64,000 nucleotides of DNA from Novosphingobium sp. IK01 (GTDB lineage: Bacteria > Pseudomonadota > Alphaproteobacteria > Sphingomonadales > Sphingomonadaceae). A model generated the notes under the pieces. The model was given only the letters and a program-made list of their open reading frames with translations, had not been told where the DNA came from and searched no databases. Position numbers and translations under genes: made by a program. The stretch spans positions 2,097,001 to 2,161,000 of the forward strand of contig NZ_BTFW01000001.1 in assembly GCF_033242265.1 (NCBI RefSeq). Reading direction: 5' to 3'. Positions 1 through 8,217 of the stretch are shown here, piece by piece (position 1 is the first letter of the stretch; the number at the start of each line of letters is the position of its first letter).

Positions 1-335
1 AAGCGCGGGGCAAATTCGTCGGTCGGATGGACGGCAACAGGCTCGCGCACGAGCTTGGGATCGATCGGCTCGGCAAAGGCGATGCCGAAGCGGTTGTCCT
101 GAACCCAGGCGACCACGCCCGCGACCCAGCCAACATGGCGCAGATGCGCGGCCAGCGGCGCGCCCTGAACCACGCGGACAGCCCCTTCGGCCATCATGCC
201 GCCTGCCGACAGGTTGCGCACGCGCACGCGATGCTCGCCGTCCTGCCCGTCCAGCCGCACGTCAGCCATCAGGAAGAGACTGTCTCTCCCGACCTGGCGA
301 TGGTCCTCCGATTGGCGATGATCGATGTCTGTCAT
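1..335 (-). CDS. PilZ domain protein (3' end cut by window edge)
   Basis: The reading frame opens at an ATG at 333-335 on the minus strand and runs off the left edge. The visible ~111 residues carry the PilZ pattern: an early R (QVGRDSLF), beta strands with RVRNLSAGGMMAE (the D/N-x-S-x-x-G part) and a later GVVAWVQDNRFGIAFAEP. PilZ domains bind cyclic di-GMP or act as adaptors. The canonical RxxxR motif is not obvious here (HRQVGRDS is the nearest match), so c-di-GMP binding is uncertain. No signal peptide or membrane segment is visible. The C-terminus is outside the window. Confidence 0.8.
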   Translation of the reverse strand, partial: MTDIDHRQSEDHRQVGRDSLFLMADVRLDGQDGEHRVRVRNLSAGGMMAEGAVRVVQGAPLAAHLRHVGWVAGVVAWVQDNRFGIAFAEPIDPKLVREPVAVHPTDEFAPR

Positions 336-590
336 CGTCAGATCCCGTTGTTCAGCCTGGCCGACCTGCCCCATCCTGCCCTGCCCACCATATGCCGGGA
401 GACATGCACCGGGCATCACAAGGACAAGCAGCAATCGCAGATCGCCACCTCACGGTATCAACAAAAACAGCAAAAATACCGTTAAAATTTCCCGGCCCGA
501 CCCGACAATCGACGGTAATGCTCCCGATATGGAGCAGATCACCCCCTCGCCAGCTCCCTTTCGGGCGCGGCGCGGGGGAGACTTCAACCT

Positions 591-1049
591 TCACATATCG
601 CGCGAGATCTTTTCGCGACGCTCGTGCGCTTCCTGCGCCTCGACGGTCATCGTGGCGATCGGACGGGCGATCAGACGCCCCAGACCGATGGGTTCGCCGG
701 TCACTTCGCAGAAACCGTATTCCCCTTCGTCGATGCGGCGCATGGCCGAGTCGATCTTGGCGATCAGCTTGCGCTGGCGGTCGCGCGTGCGCAGTTCGAT
801 GCCCCAATCGGTTTCGCTCGAAGCGCGATCGTTGAGATCGGGCTCGCGCAGCGGACCATCCTGAAGCGCGGACAGCGTGCCCGCCGATGCCGACAGAATG
901 GACTTCTTCCATTCGAGCAGGAGACGGCGGAAATAGTCGAGCTGCTGCTCGCTCATGTAGACTTCGTCGTCACTCGGAACGTAATCACCCGGCATGGCCC
1001 GGCGGGCCTTTGCCAACACGTCAATTTCGTCACCCAAGACCCCAGCCAT
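591..1049 (-). CDS. dksA: RNA polymerase-binding transcription factor DksA
   Basis: 152 residues. DksA binds the secondary channel of RNA polymerase and, with ppGpp, adjusts transcription in the stringent response. Visible features are the coiled-coil N-terminal half (EQQLDYFRRLLLEWKKSIL), an acidic tip region and the C-terminal GEYGFCEVTGEPIGLGRL stretch followed by RPIATMTVEAQ. Only one of the four zinc-finger cysteines is kept (C in GFCEVTG). As I recall, this is the usual state of alphaproteobacterial DksA. The start at 1049 is preferred over an upstream in-frame codon at 1097 because GGAGG lies about 6 bases ahead of it. Confidence 0.93.
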   Translation of the reverse strand: MAGVLGDEIDVLAKARRAMPGDYVPSDDEVYMSEQQLDYFRRLLLEWKKSILSASAGTLSALQDGPLREPDLNDRASSETDWGIELRTRDRQRKLIAKIDSAMRRIDEGEYGFCEVTGEPIGLGRLIARPIATMTVEAQEAHERREKISRDM

Positions 1050-1369
1050 CCGGCCCTCCGTGTTGCGCCTTCCGACGACCCCGGTCCCCGTTCGCACCGC
1101 GACAGCGCGATCAGCCCCGGATTGCCGCGCCTATAGGCAGGCGAGGAAGGCCACACAAGCACTTCCTCGTGGCTGTGCCACATTGCACCGGCCGATTTGC
1201 GCCCGGTCGTGCGGGAAAAACCCTCCCGAGAGGCGTATCCCCTTGTGAAATGCATGTTCGTGTGAGGCAAATCCTGCCCGGCGCACGAGAGTCTCCGCAC
1301 AGGCAATCATGCCTAACGATTTGTTTACCGTAACGGACGAACCTGTCCGAACCGGAGGAACCTGAAGGG
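1050..1369. other. Intergenic region between divergent dksA and Sel1-like gene
   Basis: 320 bases with no convincing gene. It must hold the promoters of dksA (leftward) and the Sel1-like gene (rightward). The segment around 1310-1340 is AT-richer than its surroundings (gatttgtttaccgtaacgg) and is the likeliest promoter core, but I could not assign -35/-10 boxes with confidence. GGAGG at 1354-1358 is the ribosome binding site of the rightward gene. Confidence 0.4.
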
Positions 1370-1774
1370 ATGGATCTTTCGGCCCCGCGTTTCGCAACAA
1401 AACGAAAGTTCCTGCCAATGTCGCCGACCCATTCCCCTGCCGCCCGCCTCACACCGGTTCCATCCACCCCTGATCGCGCGCCCGCGCCAGCCATCACCGC
1501 CCATGCGCTTGCTTCCGCCTGCCTCGCCGCAGCCGCGCAGGGGGATTGCGAAGGCTATTTCGATCTGGGCACGGCCTTCTCGACCGACGCGCAAGGGATC
1601 GGCTACGATCTGGTCGAGGCGCACAAATGGTTCAATCTGGCTGCGCTTGCCGGCCACGCAGACGCCGCCCGCGCCCGCGCCGACGTGGCCGAAGACATGA
1701 CCGCCCGCGAGATCGCCGAAGCGCAACGCCGCGCGCGCGAGTGGCTGCGCACGACCAGCCGCCGCGCGGCCTGA
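1370..1774 (+). CDS. Sel1-like repeat protein
   Basis: 134 residues. The central part (about residues 45-100) reads as one to two Sel1/TPR-like units: GYFDLGTAFS and then DLVEAHKWFNLAALAGHADA, the most recognisable Sel1 signature. An EIAEAQRRAREWL helix closes the protein. Sel1 repeats are helical protein-interaction modules. The N-terminal 40 residues are Pro/Ala-rich and low in complexity, with no clear signal peptide. GGAGG at 1354-1358 supports the start at 1370; an internal ATG at 1418 is possible. Its gene sits back-to-back with dksA. The partner and role are unknown. Confidence 0.75.
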   Translation: MDLSAPRFATKRKFLPMSPTHSPAARLTPVPSTPDRAPAPAITAHALASACLAAAAQGDCEGYFDLGTAFSTDAQGIGYDLVEAHKWFNLAALAGHADAARARADVAEDMTAREIAEAQRRAREWLRTTSRRAA

Positions 1775-1789
1775 AAACCGGCCTGCGGC

Positions 1790-2926
1790 TTACCCGCCCT
1801 TGCGATAGGGGGCCTGTCCGGCCAGTTCGATCTGGCCTTGCGCGATGCCCGCCCTTTCGCGGTCGAGAAATTCGGCGACGGCCCGCCGGAAACCATGATC
1901 GGCAATGTAGTGGGCCGACCAGGTCCGCACCGGCTCATAGCCGCGTGCCAGCTTGTGCTGCCCTTGCGCGCCCGCTTCCACGCGGGCGAGGCCCAGTTCG
2001 ATCGCCGCATCGATGGCCTGATAATAGCACAATTCGAAATGCAGGAAGGGCTTGTCGACCAGACAGCCCCAATAGCGGCCATAGAGCGTATCGGCGCCGA
2101 TGAAGTTGAGCGCGCCTGCCACCGGCTGCTGCGCCTCATCAAACGCCATGACCAGCAACACCCTGTCGGCCATCCGCGCGCCGATCAGGTCGAAAGCCGC
2201 GCGCGTGAGATAGGGGCGGCCCCATTTGCGCGCGCCGGTGTCCTGATAGAAATCCCAGAACGCGTCCCAGTGTTCGGGCCGGATCGCGCGGCCGGTCAGC
2301 CGCTCGATCCGCACGCCCGCCTGCGCGGCGGCGCGCTCCTTGCGCAAGTTCTTGCGCCGCCCCGACGAGAGCGCGGCGAGGAAATCGTCGAAGCTGCCAT
2401 AGCCGCGATTGGTCCAGTGGAACTGCAAATCGTTGCGCAAAAGCCAGCCCGCCTCCTCGAACACCGGCACCTGTCCGGGCGCGATGAACGTGGCATGGGC
2501 CGAGGACAGGCCGTTCTGGTCGACCACCGCCTCGGCCGCGCGCAGCAGTGGCAGGGCCAGTTCGGGATGGTCCCCGCAAAGCAGGCGCGGGCCGGTCGCG
2601 GGGGTGAAGGGCACGCTGATCTGGAGCTTGGGATAATAATCGCCCCCGGCGCGCTCCCAGGCATCGGCCCAGCCCTGATCGAACACATATTCGCCCTGGC
2701 TGTGCTGCTTGAGATAGGCCGGAAGCGCCGCCGCCGGGCGCCCTTCGGGATCGTCGATCAGCACGGGAAGCGGGATCCAGCCGCTGCCCCCACCCACGCT
2801 GCCCGATTCCTCAAGGGCGGTCAGGAAGGCATGGGTGGTGAACGGGTTGTCATGGCCTGCCAGCCGGTCCCAGTCTTCGGGCGCGATGCCCCCCACCGAC
2901 TGTTCGACCCGCGCGACCAGAGTCAT
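1790..2926 (-). CDS. GNAT-fold protein of the COG3146/DUF482 (peptidogalycan-like) family
   Basis: 378 residues, the usual family length. COG3146 proteins are double-GNAT proteins distantly related to FemAB-type aminoacyl transferases; their substrate is not established. Recognisable blocks are NPFTTHAFLTALEESGSVG near the N-terminus, LPAYLKQHSQGEYVFDQGWADA, SGRRKNLRKERAAA and the C-terminal GAQGQHKLARGYEPVRTWSAH. No signal peptide is present. The ATG overlaps the stop of the upstream GDPD gene by 4 bases (ATGA at 2923-2926), so the two are translationally coupled. Confidence 0.85.
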   Translation of the reverse strand: MTLVARVEQSVGGIAPEDWDRLAGHDNPFTTHAFLTALEESGSVGGGSGWIPLPVLIDDPEGRPAAALPAYLKQHSQGEYVFDQGWADAWERAGGDYYPKLQISVPFTPATGPRLLCGDHPELALPLLRAAEAVVDQNGLSSAHATFIAPGQVPVFEEAGWLLRNDLQFHWTNRGYGSFDDFLAALSSGRRKNLRKERAAAQAGVRIERLTGRAIRPEHWDAFWDFYQDTGARKWGRPYLTRAAFDLIGARMADRVLLVMAFDEAQQPVAGALNFIGADTLYGRYWGCLVDKPFLHFELCYYQAIDAAIELGLARVEAGAQGQHKLARGYEPVRTWSAHYIADHGFRRAVAEFLDRERAGIAQGQIELAGQAPYRKGG

Positions 2927-3777
2927 GATGCTGTGGCCTGTTCTGCGTGATCGGGCCCCGCATGGTCGGGCCCTGTGTGGTCGGGCAAGTGCAGGACCGC
3001 CCCTTCGGCAATCGGCGCATCGGCATAGGCAGCGGCACGGCGCGCATCGTCGGGCGTGCGCACGGTCCAGGTCAGCACGGGCACCCCGCGCCGACGCGCC
3101 AGACGCACGACGGGATTGTCAATGTCGGCAAGATCATAAGCCAGAAACTGGGGCCGGGCATGCCAGAGTGCAAGATGACGCCTGGCGCGCGCCAGCAAAG
3201 TCCGCCTGCCCTCGTCGCTGATCACCAGACCACGCACGACATGGGGCGCATAGCGGGCGAACCAGCCGGTCACGCGCGGGTCGAAACTCATCACCGCAAC
3301 CGGCCCGAGATAGCCTTCAAGGCAGCGGTTCACCGCAAGGCACAGCGGCACGATCCGCGCCGAGTCCCGGCTTTTCACCTCGATCAGCAGCGGCACGCGG
3401 GCGTCGATCACATCGAGCAGGGCCCGCAGGCTCGGCACGGTTTCACCCGCGACAGGCGCGCCGGTCTCGTCGAGCAGGGCGGTGTGGGCCAGTTCGGTCG
3501 AGGGTACCTCGCGCACGGCGCCGGTCCGTCCGGTCAGGCGCTCCATCGTCCAGTCGTGGAAAACCACGGCCTGCCCGTCGTGGCTGCGCTGGACATCGCA
3601 TTCGATGCCAAAGCCCCGCGCAACCGCTGCCCGCGCGGCCAGCAGCGAATTTTCGGGCACACCGGGGCCATGAAGACCCCGGTGTGCATAGATCGATCCG
3701 CTCAGCCAACCGGCCCGTGCATTCGCCCGGACCGGCAGCACAAAGCGCTCAAGCAGCGCTAACAGCAAAGACAGCAT
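2923..3777 (-). CDS. Glycerophosphodiester phosphodiesterase
   Basis: 284 residues from the chosen start. It hydrolyses glycerophosphodiesters to sn-glycerol 3-phosphate and an alcohol. Family motifs are present: AHRGLHGPGVPENSL (HRG and PENS), ECDVQRSHDGQAVVFHD (the metal-binding E-x-D and the HD) and LLIEVKS. A hydrophobic N-terminal stretch (LSLLLALLERFVLP) may be a membrane anchor. The start at 3777 was chosen for its GGAAG and for a modest 29-base overlap with ridA; an in-frame start at 3849 would overlap more. The C-terminus contains a 15-bp triplicate repeat encoding DHTGP/DHAGP/DHAEQ (2948-2992). Confidence 0.87.
   Translation of the reverse strand: MLSLLLALLERFVLPVRANARAGWLSGSIYAHRGLHGPGVPENSLLAARAAVARGFGIECDVQRSHDGQAVVFHDWTMERLTGRTGAVREVPSTELAHTALLDETGAPVAGETVPSLRALLDVIDARVPLLIEVKSRDSARIVPLCLAVNRCLEGYLGPVAVMSFDPRVTGWFARYAPHVVRGLVISDEGRRTLLARARRHLALWHARPQFLAYDLADIDNPVVRLARRRGVPVLTWTVRTPDDARRAAAYADAPIAEGAVLHLPDHTGPDHAGPDHAEQATAS
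2948..2992. repeat. 15-bp tandem repeat, three units, in GDPD 3' end
   Basis: Three consecutive 15-base units (TGATCGGGCCCCGCA, TGGTCGGGCCCTGTG, TGGTCGGGCAAGTGC) encode the Asp-His-x-Gly-Pro tail of the GDPD gene. It is one of several short triplicated repeats found at gene 3' ends in this window. Confidence 0.8.
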
Positions 3778-4216
3778 CGACTTCCACCGCGGCGCCGAGC
3801 GGCAGCACCGGCACGCCCACGGCGCTGCGGGCATGGCGGCCCGCATCACCGAACACCGCCACCATCAGTTCCGAGGCGCCATTGGCGACCTTGGGCTGGT
3901 CGGTGAAAGTGCCCGCCGAATTGATGAAGACGCCCAGCTTGACGACCTGTTCGATGCGGTCGAGCGAGCCGAGCGCGGCCTTGGCCTGCGCGAGCAGCAT
4001 CAGGCCGCAAGCCTTGGCAGCGGCGGTGCCGTCTTCGAGGCTGACATCCTCGCCCAGACGGCCGGTCACCAGCTTGCCATCGACGAAGGGGAGCTGGCCC
4101 GAGACATGCAGCAGCCCGCCCGCCAGCACGGTGGGCACATAGGCCGCCACGGGGGCCGCAGCCACCGGCAGTTCGAGGCCCAGTTCGGCAAGGCGGGCAT
4201 CAATCGAAACGGTCAT
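3749..4216 (-). CDS. RidA family protein (reactive intermediate/imine deaminase type)
   Basis: 155 residues. RidA-family enzymes hydrolyse enamine/imine intermediates released by PLP enzymes. The family block GLLHVSGQLPFVDGKL and the C-terminal HARSAVGVPVLPLGAAVEVDAVFAV are clear; the Arg of ARSAVGV corresponds to the substrate-binding Arg of RidA. The length matches the longer (~153 residue) YjgF-like subgroup rather than the 128-residue enterobacterial RidA. GGAG precedes the ATG by about 9 bases. It is first of a three-gene minus-strand run with the GDPD and GNAT genes. Confidence 0.9.
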   Translation of the reverse strand: MTVSIDARLAELGLELPVAAAPVAAYVPTVLAGGLLHVSGQLPFVDGKLVTGRLGEDVSLEDGTAAAKACGLMLLAQAKAALGSLDRIEQVVKLGVFINSAGTFTDQPKVANGASELMVAVFGDAGRHARSAVGVPVLPLGAAVEVDAVFAVSAA

Positions 4217-4281
4217 TCGTCAAAACTCCATGGGGAAAGGGCTGGGGGGGGAAAGGCTGGAAGGACACGCCGGAAGACCGT

Positions 4282-4917
4282 TCACGCAGGCCGGACATCT
4301 TCATCGAGCTGGGCCATGACCCAGGGCAGGGCATGGTCCCAGCTGTCGATCCGGGCATGGGCATGGCCCGCCTTGTGCGCACAATCGATATGCGGGGCAA
4401 GCAGCGGCTCGCCGCACAAGTGCAGGCGCATCACCTCGGGGGTGAGGCTGGCGGCGGAATGATGATGCTCGGGCAGGTCGTCGATGAACAGCGCGCGCGA
4501 GGGCTTGTACTCTTCGAGAATGGCCTTGAGCGCCGGGCCCTTGGGGCCCTGGTTGGTGAAGACCCGCGCATGGATGCCCAGATCGGCCAGTTGCCGGGTG
4601 CGCGCCTCGCGGTAGCTGTGCCCGAGATTGGTCAGGATCACGAAGTCGGCCCGGTCGGATATTGCGCCCACCGCCTCGACCGCCCCGGCAATCGCGGGCT
4701 GGGCATGCATCTGGGTGTCGAAGAAACCGTCGAGCAACTGCCAGATCCGCGCCGGCTCGACCGCGCGGCCATCATCGGCATGGCGCATCGCGGCGGCGAA
4801 ATTGTTGGTCTGGAGCGAGAAGTGGACGCCGTGGTTGGCCTCCACCCAGGCCTTGAACGGCGCGACCATGTGCAGCAGCACTTCATCGCAATCGCTGATC
4901 ACCAGCGGACGGCTCAT
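4282..4917 (-). CDS. HAD-superfamily hydrolase
   Basis: 211 residues. The N-terminal ISDCDEVLLHMVAP supplies the DxDx catalytic motif I (Asp10 nucleophile by position in the DCD). Motif II-like FVILTNLGHS and the C-terminal ALFIDDLPEHHH (acidic motif IV) are present, so the Rossmann-type HAD core is complete. A small alpha-helical cap lies between motifs I and II. The substrate cannot be told from sequence. Its ATG overlaps the stop of the DUF3572 gene by 4 bases (4914-4917). Confidence 0.85.
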   Translation of the reverse strand: MSRPLVISDCDEVLLHMVAPFKAWVEANHGVHFSLQTNNFAAAMRHADDGRAVEPARIWQLLDGFFDTQMHAQPAIAGAVEAVGAISDRADFVILTNLGHSYREARTRQLADLGIHARVFTNQGPKGPALKAILEEYKPSRALFIDDLPEHHHSAASLTPEVMRLHLCGEPLLAPHIDCAHKAGHAHARIDSWDHALPWVMAQLDEDVRPA

Positions 4918-5177
4918 CCCAGTTTCTCCCGTGCGGCGGCCAGAACTTGCGGGGGAACGTCGAGAGCCTGGGCCGCAGCGACCAGGTCGGGTTCATAGGC
5001 ACAGAGAAAATCGAGCACGCCTGCCAGCACCGCACGCTGCCCGGCTTCCCCGCTGCCAAGGCCGGCGCGCAGGCTGTCCGGGGTCAACCCCGTGAGCGCG
5101 AGGAACCGGTCGGCCCGCCCGCCCTCGGCCAGCACCCAGCCCAGCGCGGCCAGTGCCAGCTCTTGCGGATCGGGCAC
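4914..5177 (-). CDS. DUF3572 family protein
   Basis: 87 residues from a GTG at 5177. The sequence matches the small alphaproteobacterial DUF3572 family: ELALAALGWVLAEGGRADRFLALTGL, then LAGVLDFLCAYEPDLVAAAQAL. The function is unknown. The GTG is preceded by a pyrimidine-rich stretch with no Shine-Dalgarno, and the frame stays open upstream through LTIIREPSSP. The true start may therefore be a rare codon further upstream. It is translationally coupled to the HAD gene downstream. Confidence 0.75.
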   Translation of the reverse strand: MPDPQELALAALGWVLAEGGRADRFLALTGLTPDSLRAGLGSGEAGQRAVLAGVLDFLCAYEPDLVAAAQALDVPPQVLAAAREKLG

Positions 5178-5319
5178 GGGAGAGGAGGGTTCACGAATGA
5201 TTGTCAGAGCCTTTCCGGGGCAATAGAGCAGGATGCAAGCGCATGACGGCAGCAGGCCTTCCCTTCACGGGGAAGGCACCTCGCGCCCCATGCGATGCAG
5301 ACGCGTTTACAGGTGGTCA

Positions 5320-5682
5320 GTGGCAAAAAGAATTCTGGTTGTCGAGGACAACGACCTCAACCGCAAACTGTTCTGCGACCTGCTGGTCGCCAACGGCTTC
5401 ACGGTCGAACCCGTGGCCGATGGCCGCGAAGCAATCGAGCGCGCGCGCCAGTTCGTGCCGGGGCTGGTGATCATGGACATCCAGCTCCCCAATGTCTCGG
5501 GGCTGGAGCTGATCGAGGCGCTCAAGGCCGACCCCACGCTGCGCCCGATCCCGGTTCTGGCGGTCACCGCCTATGCCGGCAAGGGCGACGAGGAACGCAT
5601 CCGCGAGGCGGGCGCCGAAGGCTATCTGGCCAAGCCGGTTTCCATCGGCCCGTTCATGCAGGCGGTGATGAAGCTGGTGTAA
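5320..5682 (+). CDS. divK: Single-domain response regulator, DivK-like
   Basis: 120 residues, a lone receiver domain. It shows the DivK hallmarks: AKRILVVEDNDLNRKLFCDLL (acidic pocket), LVIMDIQLPNVSGLE with the phosphoacceptor Asp, VLAVTAYA and GYLAKPVS with the conserved Lys. In Caulobacter DivK, controlled by PleC/DivJ, directs cell-cycle polarity and CtrA activity. The GTG at 5320 is chosen because the family begins (M/V)AKRILVVEDN and AGGTGG lies just ahead. The pleD partner often found next to divK is absent; a palindromic repeat follows instead. Confidence 0.88.
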   Translation: MAKRILVVEDNDLNRKLFCDLLVANGFTVEPVADGREAIERARQFVPGLVIMDIQLPNVSGLELIEALKADPTLRPIPVLAVTAYAGKGDEERIREAGAEGYLAKPVSIGPFMQAVMKLV

Positions 5683-5691
5683 GCTCTTTGC

Positions 5692-5833
5692 CCGAAACTG
5701 GCGTTTCGGGTTGCTCGGCACCAGCCCACTCCCCCACCCGGCCTCCCATAGGGTACTATCGTAGGGAGGCCGGGTGGGGGAGTGGGCTGGTGCCGAGCCG
5801 AAATTCGCCTGAAAGGCGAATTTCCAATCCGAC
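5692..5833. repeat. Long palindromic intergenic element, copy A
   Basis: The core is a perfect 35-bp inverted repeat, 5713-5747 with 5764-5798, around the 16-base loop ATAGGGTACTATCGTA. It is flanked by a small left hairpin (CCGAAACTGGCGTTTCGG, 5693-5710) and a right hairpin (AAATTCGCC/GGCGAATTT, 5801-5823). A second copy lies at 47930-48073. It sits between divK and acp, both on the plus strand, and could act as a terminator or RNA structure. No transposase is present. Confidence 0.93.
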
Positions 5834-5934
5834 ACTAAACACGCGGGAAGGCTTGACAGATCGCCTTCCGGGCCGCTTTTCCGCCGCATTGTTCTGGCAG
5901 GGCGCAAGCCTTGCCGCCACGGAGACACACGTAC

Positions 5935-6174
5935 ATGGACCGCGCCGCCACTGCCGAAAAGATCGCCGAACTGGTCGGCCCCTTCAACAAGAAGGGCATC
6001 ACCATCAGCGAGGCCACGACCTTTGCCGGCGATCTGGAATGGGACAGCCTGACGGTGATGGATTTCGTCGCCGCCATCGAGGACGAATTCGACATCATCA
6101 TCAGCATGAACCAGCAGGCCGAGATCGAGACCTATGGCCAGCTGATCGACGCCGTCACCAAGCTTCAGGGTTGA
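5935..6174 (+). CDS. Acyl carrier protein linked to serine palmitoyltransferase
   Basis: 79 residues. It has the phosphopantetheine attachment motif DLEWDSLTVMDF with Ser38. It presumably delivers the acyl chain to the serine palmitoyltransferase encoded 7 bases downstream; in sphingolipid-making alphaproteobacteria an ACP gene next to spt is the standard arrangement. The start at 5935 is chosen by ACP family length; GGAG at 5921-5924 is the likely binding site. An in-frame start at 5911 would add eight residues. Confidence 0.9.
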   Translation: MDRAATAEKIAELVGPFNKKGITISEATTFAGDLEWDSLTVMDFVAAIEDEFDIIISMNQQAEIETYGQLIDAVTKLQG

Positions 6175-6181
6175 ACCACGC

Positions 6182-7381
6182 ATGACCGACCTGTTCTCCA
6201 AGTTCGATCCGCTGATCGAACAGCGCCGCGCGCTGCTTTCCACCGGGGTCACCGATCCGTTCAACCTGGTGATGGAAAAGGTGATCTCGCCCACCGTCGC
6301 GATGTGCAACGGGCGCGAGACGATCTTGCTCGGCACCTACAACTACATGGGCATGACCTTCGACCCCGACGTGATCGCGGCGGGCAAGAAGGCGCTCGAC
6401 GAGTTCGGCTCGGGCACGACCGGCAGCCGCGTGCTCAACGGCACTTATGCCGGGCACCGCGCGGTCGAGGATGCGCTCAAGGATTTCTATGGCATGGAGC
6501 ATGCCATGGTCTTCTCGACCGGCTACCAGGCCAACCTCGGCATCATCAGCACGATGGCGGGCAAGGGTGACTATGTCGTGCTCGACATCGACAGCCACGC
6601 CTCGATCTGGGACGGCTGCAAGATGGGCGACGCCGAGATCGTCCCCTTCAAGCACAACGACATCGAAGCCATGGAAAAGCGCCTCAAGCGCATTCCCGAA
6701 GGCGCGGGCAAGCTGGTCGTGCTCGAAGGCGTCTACTCGATGCTGGGCGACATCGCCCCGCTCAAGGAGATGATCGCGATCGCCAAGGCGCATGGCGCGA
6801 TGGTGCTGGTCGACGAGGCGCACTCGATGGGCTTCATCGGCCCCAACGGGCGCGGCGTGGCCGAAGAGCAGGGCGTGCTCGACCAGGTGGATTTCGTGAT
6901 CGGCACGTTCTCCAAGTCGGTCGGCACGGTCGGCGGCTTCTGCGTGTCGAACCACCCCAAGTTCGAGATCCTGCGCCTCGTGTGCCGTCCTTACGTGTTC
7001 ACCGCCTCGCTGCCCCCCAGCGTGGTCCACACGGCGGCCACCTCGATCCGCAAGCTGATGCACGCGGCCGACAAGCGCGCGCATCTGTGGGAAAACTCCA
7101 AGGTGCTCCACGCCGGGCTGACCCAGCGCGGCTTCAAGCTGGGAACGGAAACGCCCCAGAGCGCGATCATCTCGGTGATCATGCCCGATCTCGAACGCGG
7201 CGCGATGATGTGGGAGGCCCTGCTTCACGAAGGGCTCTACGTGAACCTCGCGCGTCCGCCGGCAACGCCTGCGGGCATGACCCTGCTGCGCTGCTCGCTC
7301 TGCGCCGCGCACAGCGCCGATCAGGTCCAGACGATCATCGGCATGTTCGAACGCGCCGGCAAGGCCGTGGGGATCATCTGA
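6182..7381 (+). CDS. spt: Serine palmitoyltransferase
   Basis: 399 residues, matching soluble homodimeric bacterial SPT. This PLP enzyme of the alpha-oxoamine synthase family condenses L-serine with an acyl thioester to give 3-ketosphinganine, the first step of sphingolipid synthesis. Visible motifs are NYMGMTFDP, GSGTTGSRVLNGTYAGH (substrate binding), LVDEAHSMGFIGPNGRG and TFSKSVGTVGGF, with Lys245 as the Schiff-base lysine. It follows acp by 7 bases and overlaps the SGNH gene by one base (TGATG), so the three form an operon. It supports a sphingomonad origin. Confidence 0.95.
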   Translation: MTDLFSKFDPLIEQRRALLSTGVTDPFNLVMEKVISPTVAMCNGRETILLGTYNYMGMTFDPDVIAAGKKALDEFGSGTTGSRVLNGTYAGHRAVEDALKDFYGMEHAMVFSTGYQANLGIISTMAGKGDYVVLDIDSHASIWDGCKMGDAEIVPFKHNDIEAMEKRLKRIPEGAGKLVVLEGVYSMLGDIAPLKEMIAIAKAHGAMVLVDEAHSMGFIGPNGRGVAEEQGVLDQVDFVIGTFSKSVGTVGGFCVSNHPKFEILRLVCRPYVFTASLPPSVVHTAATSIRKLMHAADKRAHLWENSKVLHAGLTQRGFKLGTETPQSAIISVIMPDLERGAMMWEALLHEGLYVNLARPPATPAGMTLLRCSLCAAHSADQVQTIIGMFERAGKAVGII

Positions 7382-8217
7382 TGAAGCGGGCAGTTCTGTT
7401 GCCGGGCCTGTGGCTGGGCCCATCCCTTGCCCTGCTGGCGGGGCTGCCCTCCCCCGCGATTGCTGCGCAGCAATCGCCCGAACCGCAGGCAGCCCCTGCT
7501 CCGGCCACACCGGTCCCCAGCGTGCAATTGCTGGCCGTCCCCACCGGGCCGACCGCGATGGTGCCCGAGCCCTGCACGCCCACCCGCACGGGCGGCTATG
7601 ACTGGGGCAACCTGTGCCGCTACCAGAAGGCCGACCGTCAGGTCGCGCCGCCGGTGCGCGCGGTGTTTCTGGGCGATTCCATCACCGAATGGTGGCTGAC
7701 GACCGCGCCCGCGCTGTTTGCCGGGGGCGGCCTGATCGACCGTGGTATCGCCGGACAGACCAGCCCGCAGATCCTCCTGCGCTTCTATCAGGACGTGGTG
7801 CGGCTTCACCCGCGCGTGGTCCACATCATGTGCGGCACCAACGACGTGGCGGGCAACACCGGCCCGACCAGCCCCGACGAATATGCCGCCAATATTCTGG
7901 CCATGGTCGATCTGGCGCGGGCCAACGGGATTTCGGTGGTGCTGGGCAGCGTGCTGCCCTCGGGCGGCTTCAACTGGCGCGCGGGGATGAAGCCCGCCGC
8001 CCAGATCGCCGCGCTCAACGTCTGGCTGAAGGACCTCGCCCGCACGCGCGGCCTCGTCTACGCCGATTACTACAGCGCGATGGCCACGCCCGAAGGCGCG
8101 ATGAAGCCGGGCCTGTCGGGCGACGGGGTCCACCCCAATGCCGCAGGCTATGCGATCATGGAACCGATAGCCCGCGCCGCGCTGGCCGAAGCCGAAGCTC
8201 AATCCGCCGCGCGGTAA
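7381..8217 (+). CDS. Secreted SGNH/GDSL-family hydrolase
   Basis: 278 residues with an N-terminal signal peptide (LLPGLWLGPSLALLAG...AIAAQ). The four SGNH blocks are present: FLGDSITEW (Ser nucleophile), DRGIAGQTS (Gly), MCGTNDVAGN (Asn) and GDGVHPN (catalytic Asp-x-x-His). Such enzymes are periplasmic esterases or acylhydrolases; the substrate here is unknown. Coupling to spt by a one-base overlap suggests a link to lipid metabolism, but that is inference. The 3' end overlaps the convergent EthD gene by 19 bases. Confidence 0.88.
   Translation: MKRAVLLPGLWLGPSLALLAGLPSPAIAAQQSPEPQAAPAPATPVPSVQLLAVPTGPTAMVPEPCTPTRTGGYDWGNLCRYQKADRQVAPPVRAVFLGDSITEWWLTTAPALFAGGGLIDRGIAGQTSPQILLRFYQDVVRLHPRVVHIMCGTNDVAGNTGPTSPDEYAANILAMVDLARANGISVVLGSVLPSGGFNWRAGMKPAAQIAALNVWLKDLARTRGLVYADYYSAMATPEGAMKPGLSGDGVHPNAAGYAIMEPIARAALAEAEAQSAAR

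Noticed and set aside
591..1049. Loss of zinc-finger cysteines in DksA as a sign of a broken gene
   Set aside because: A single conserved Cys is, as far as I know, usual in alphaproteobacterial DksA, and the rest of the protein is intact.
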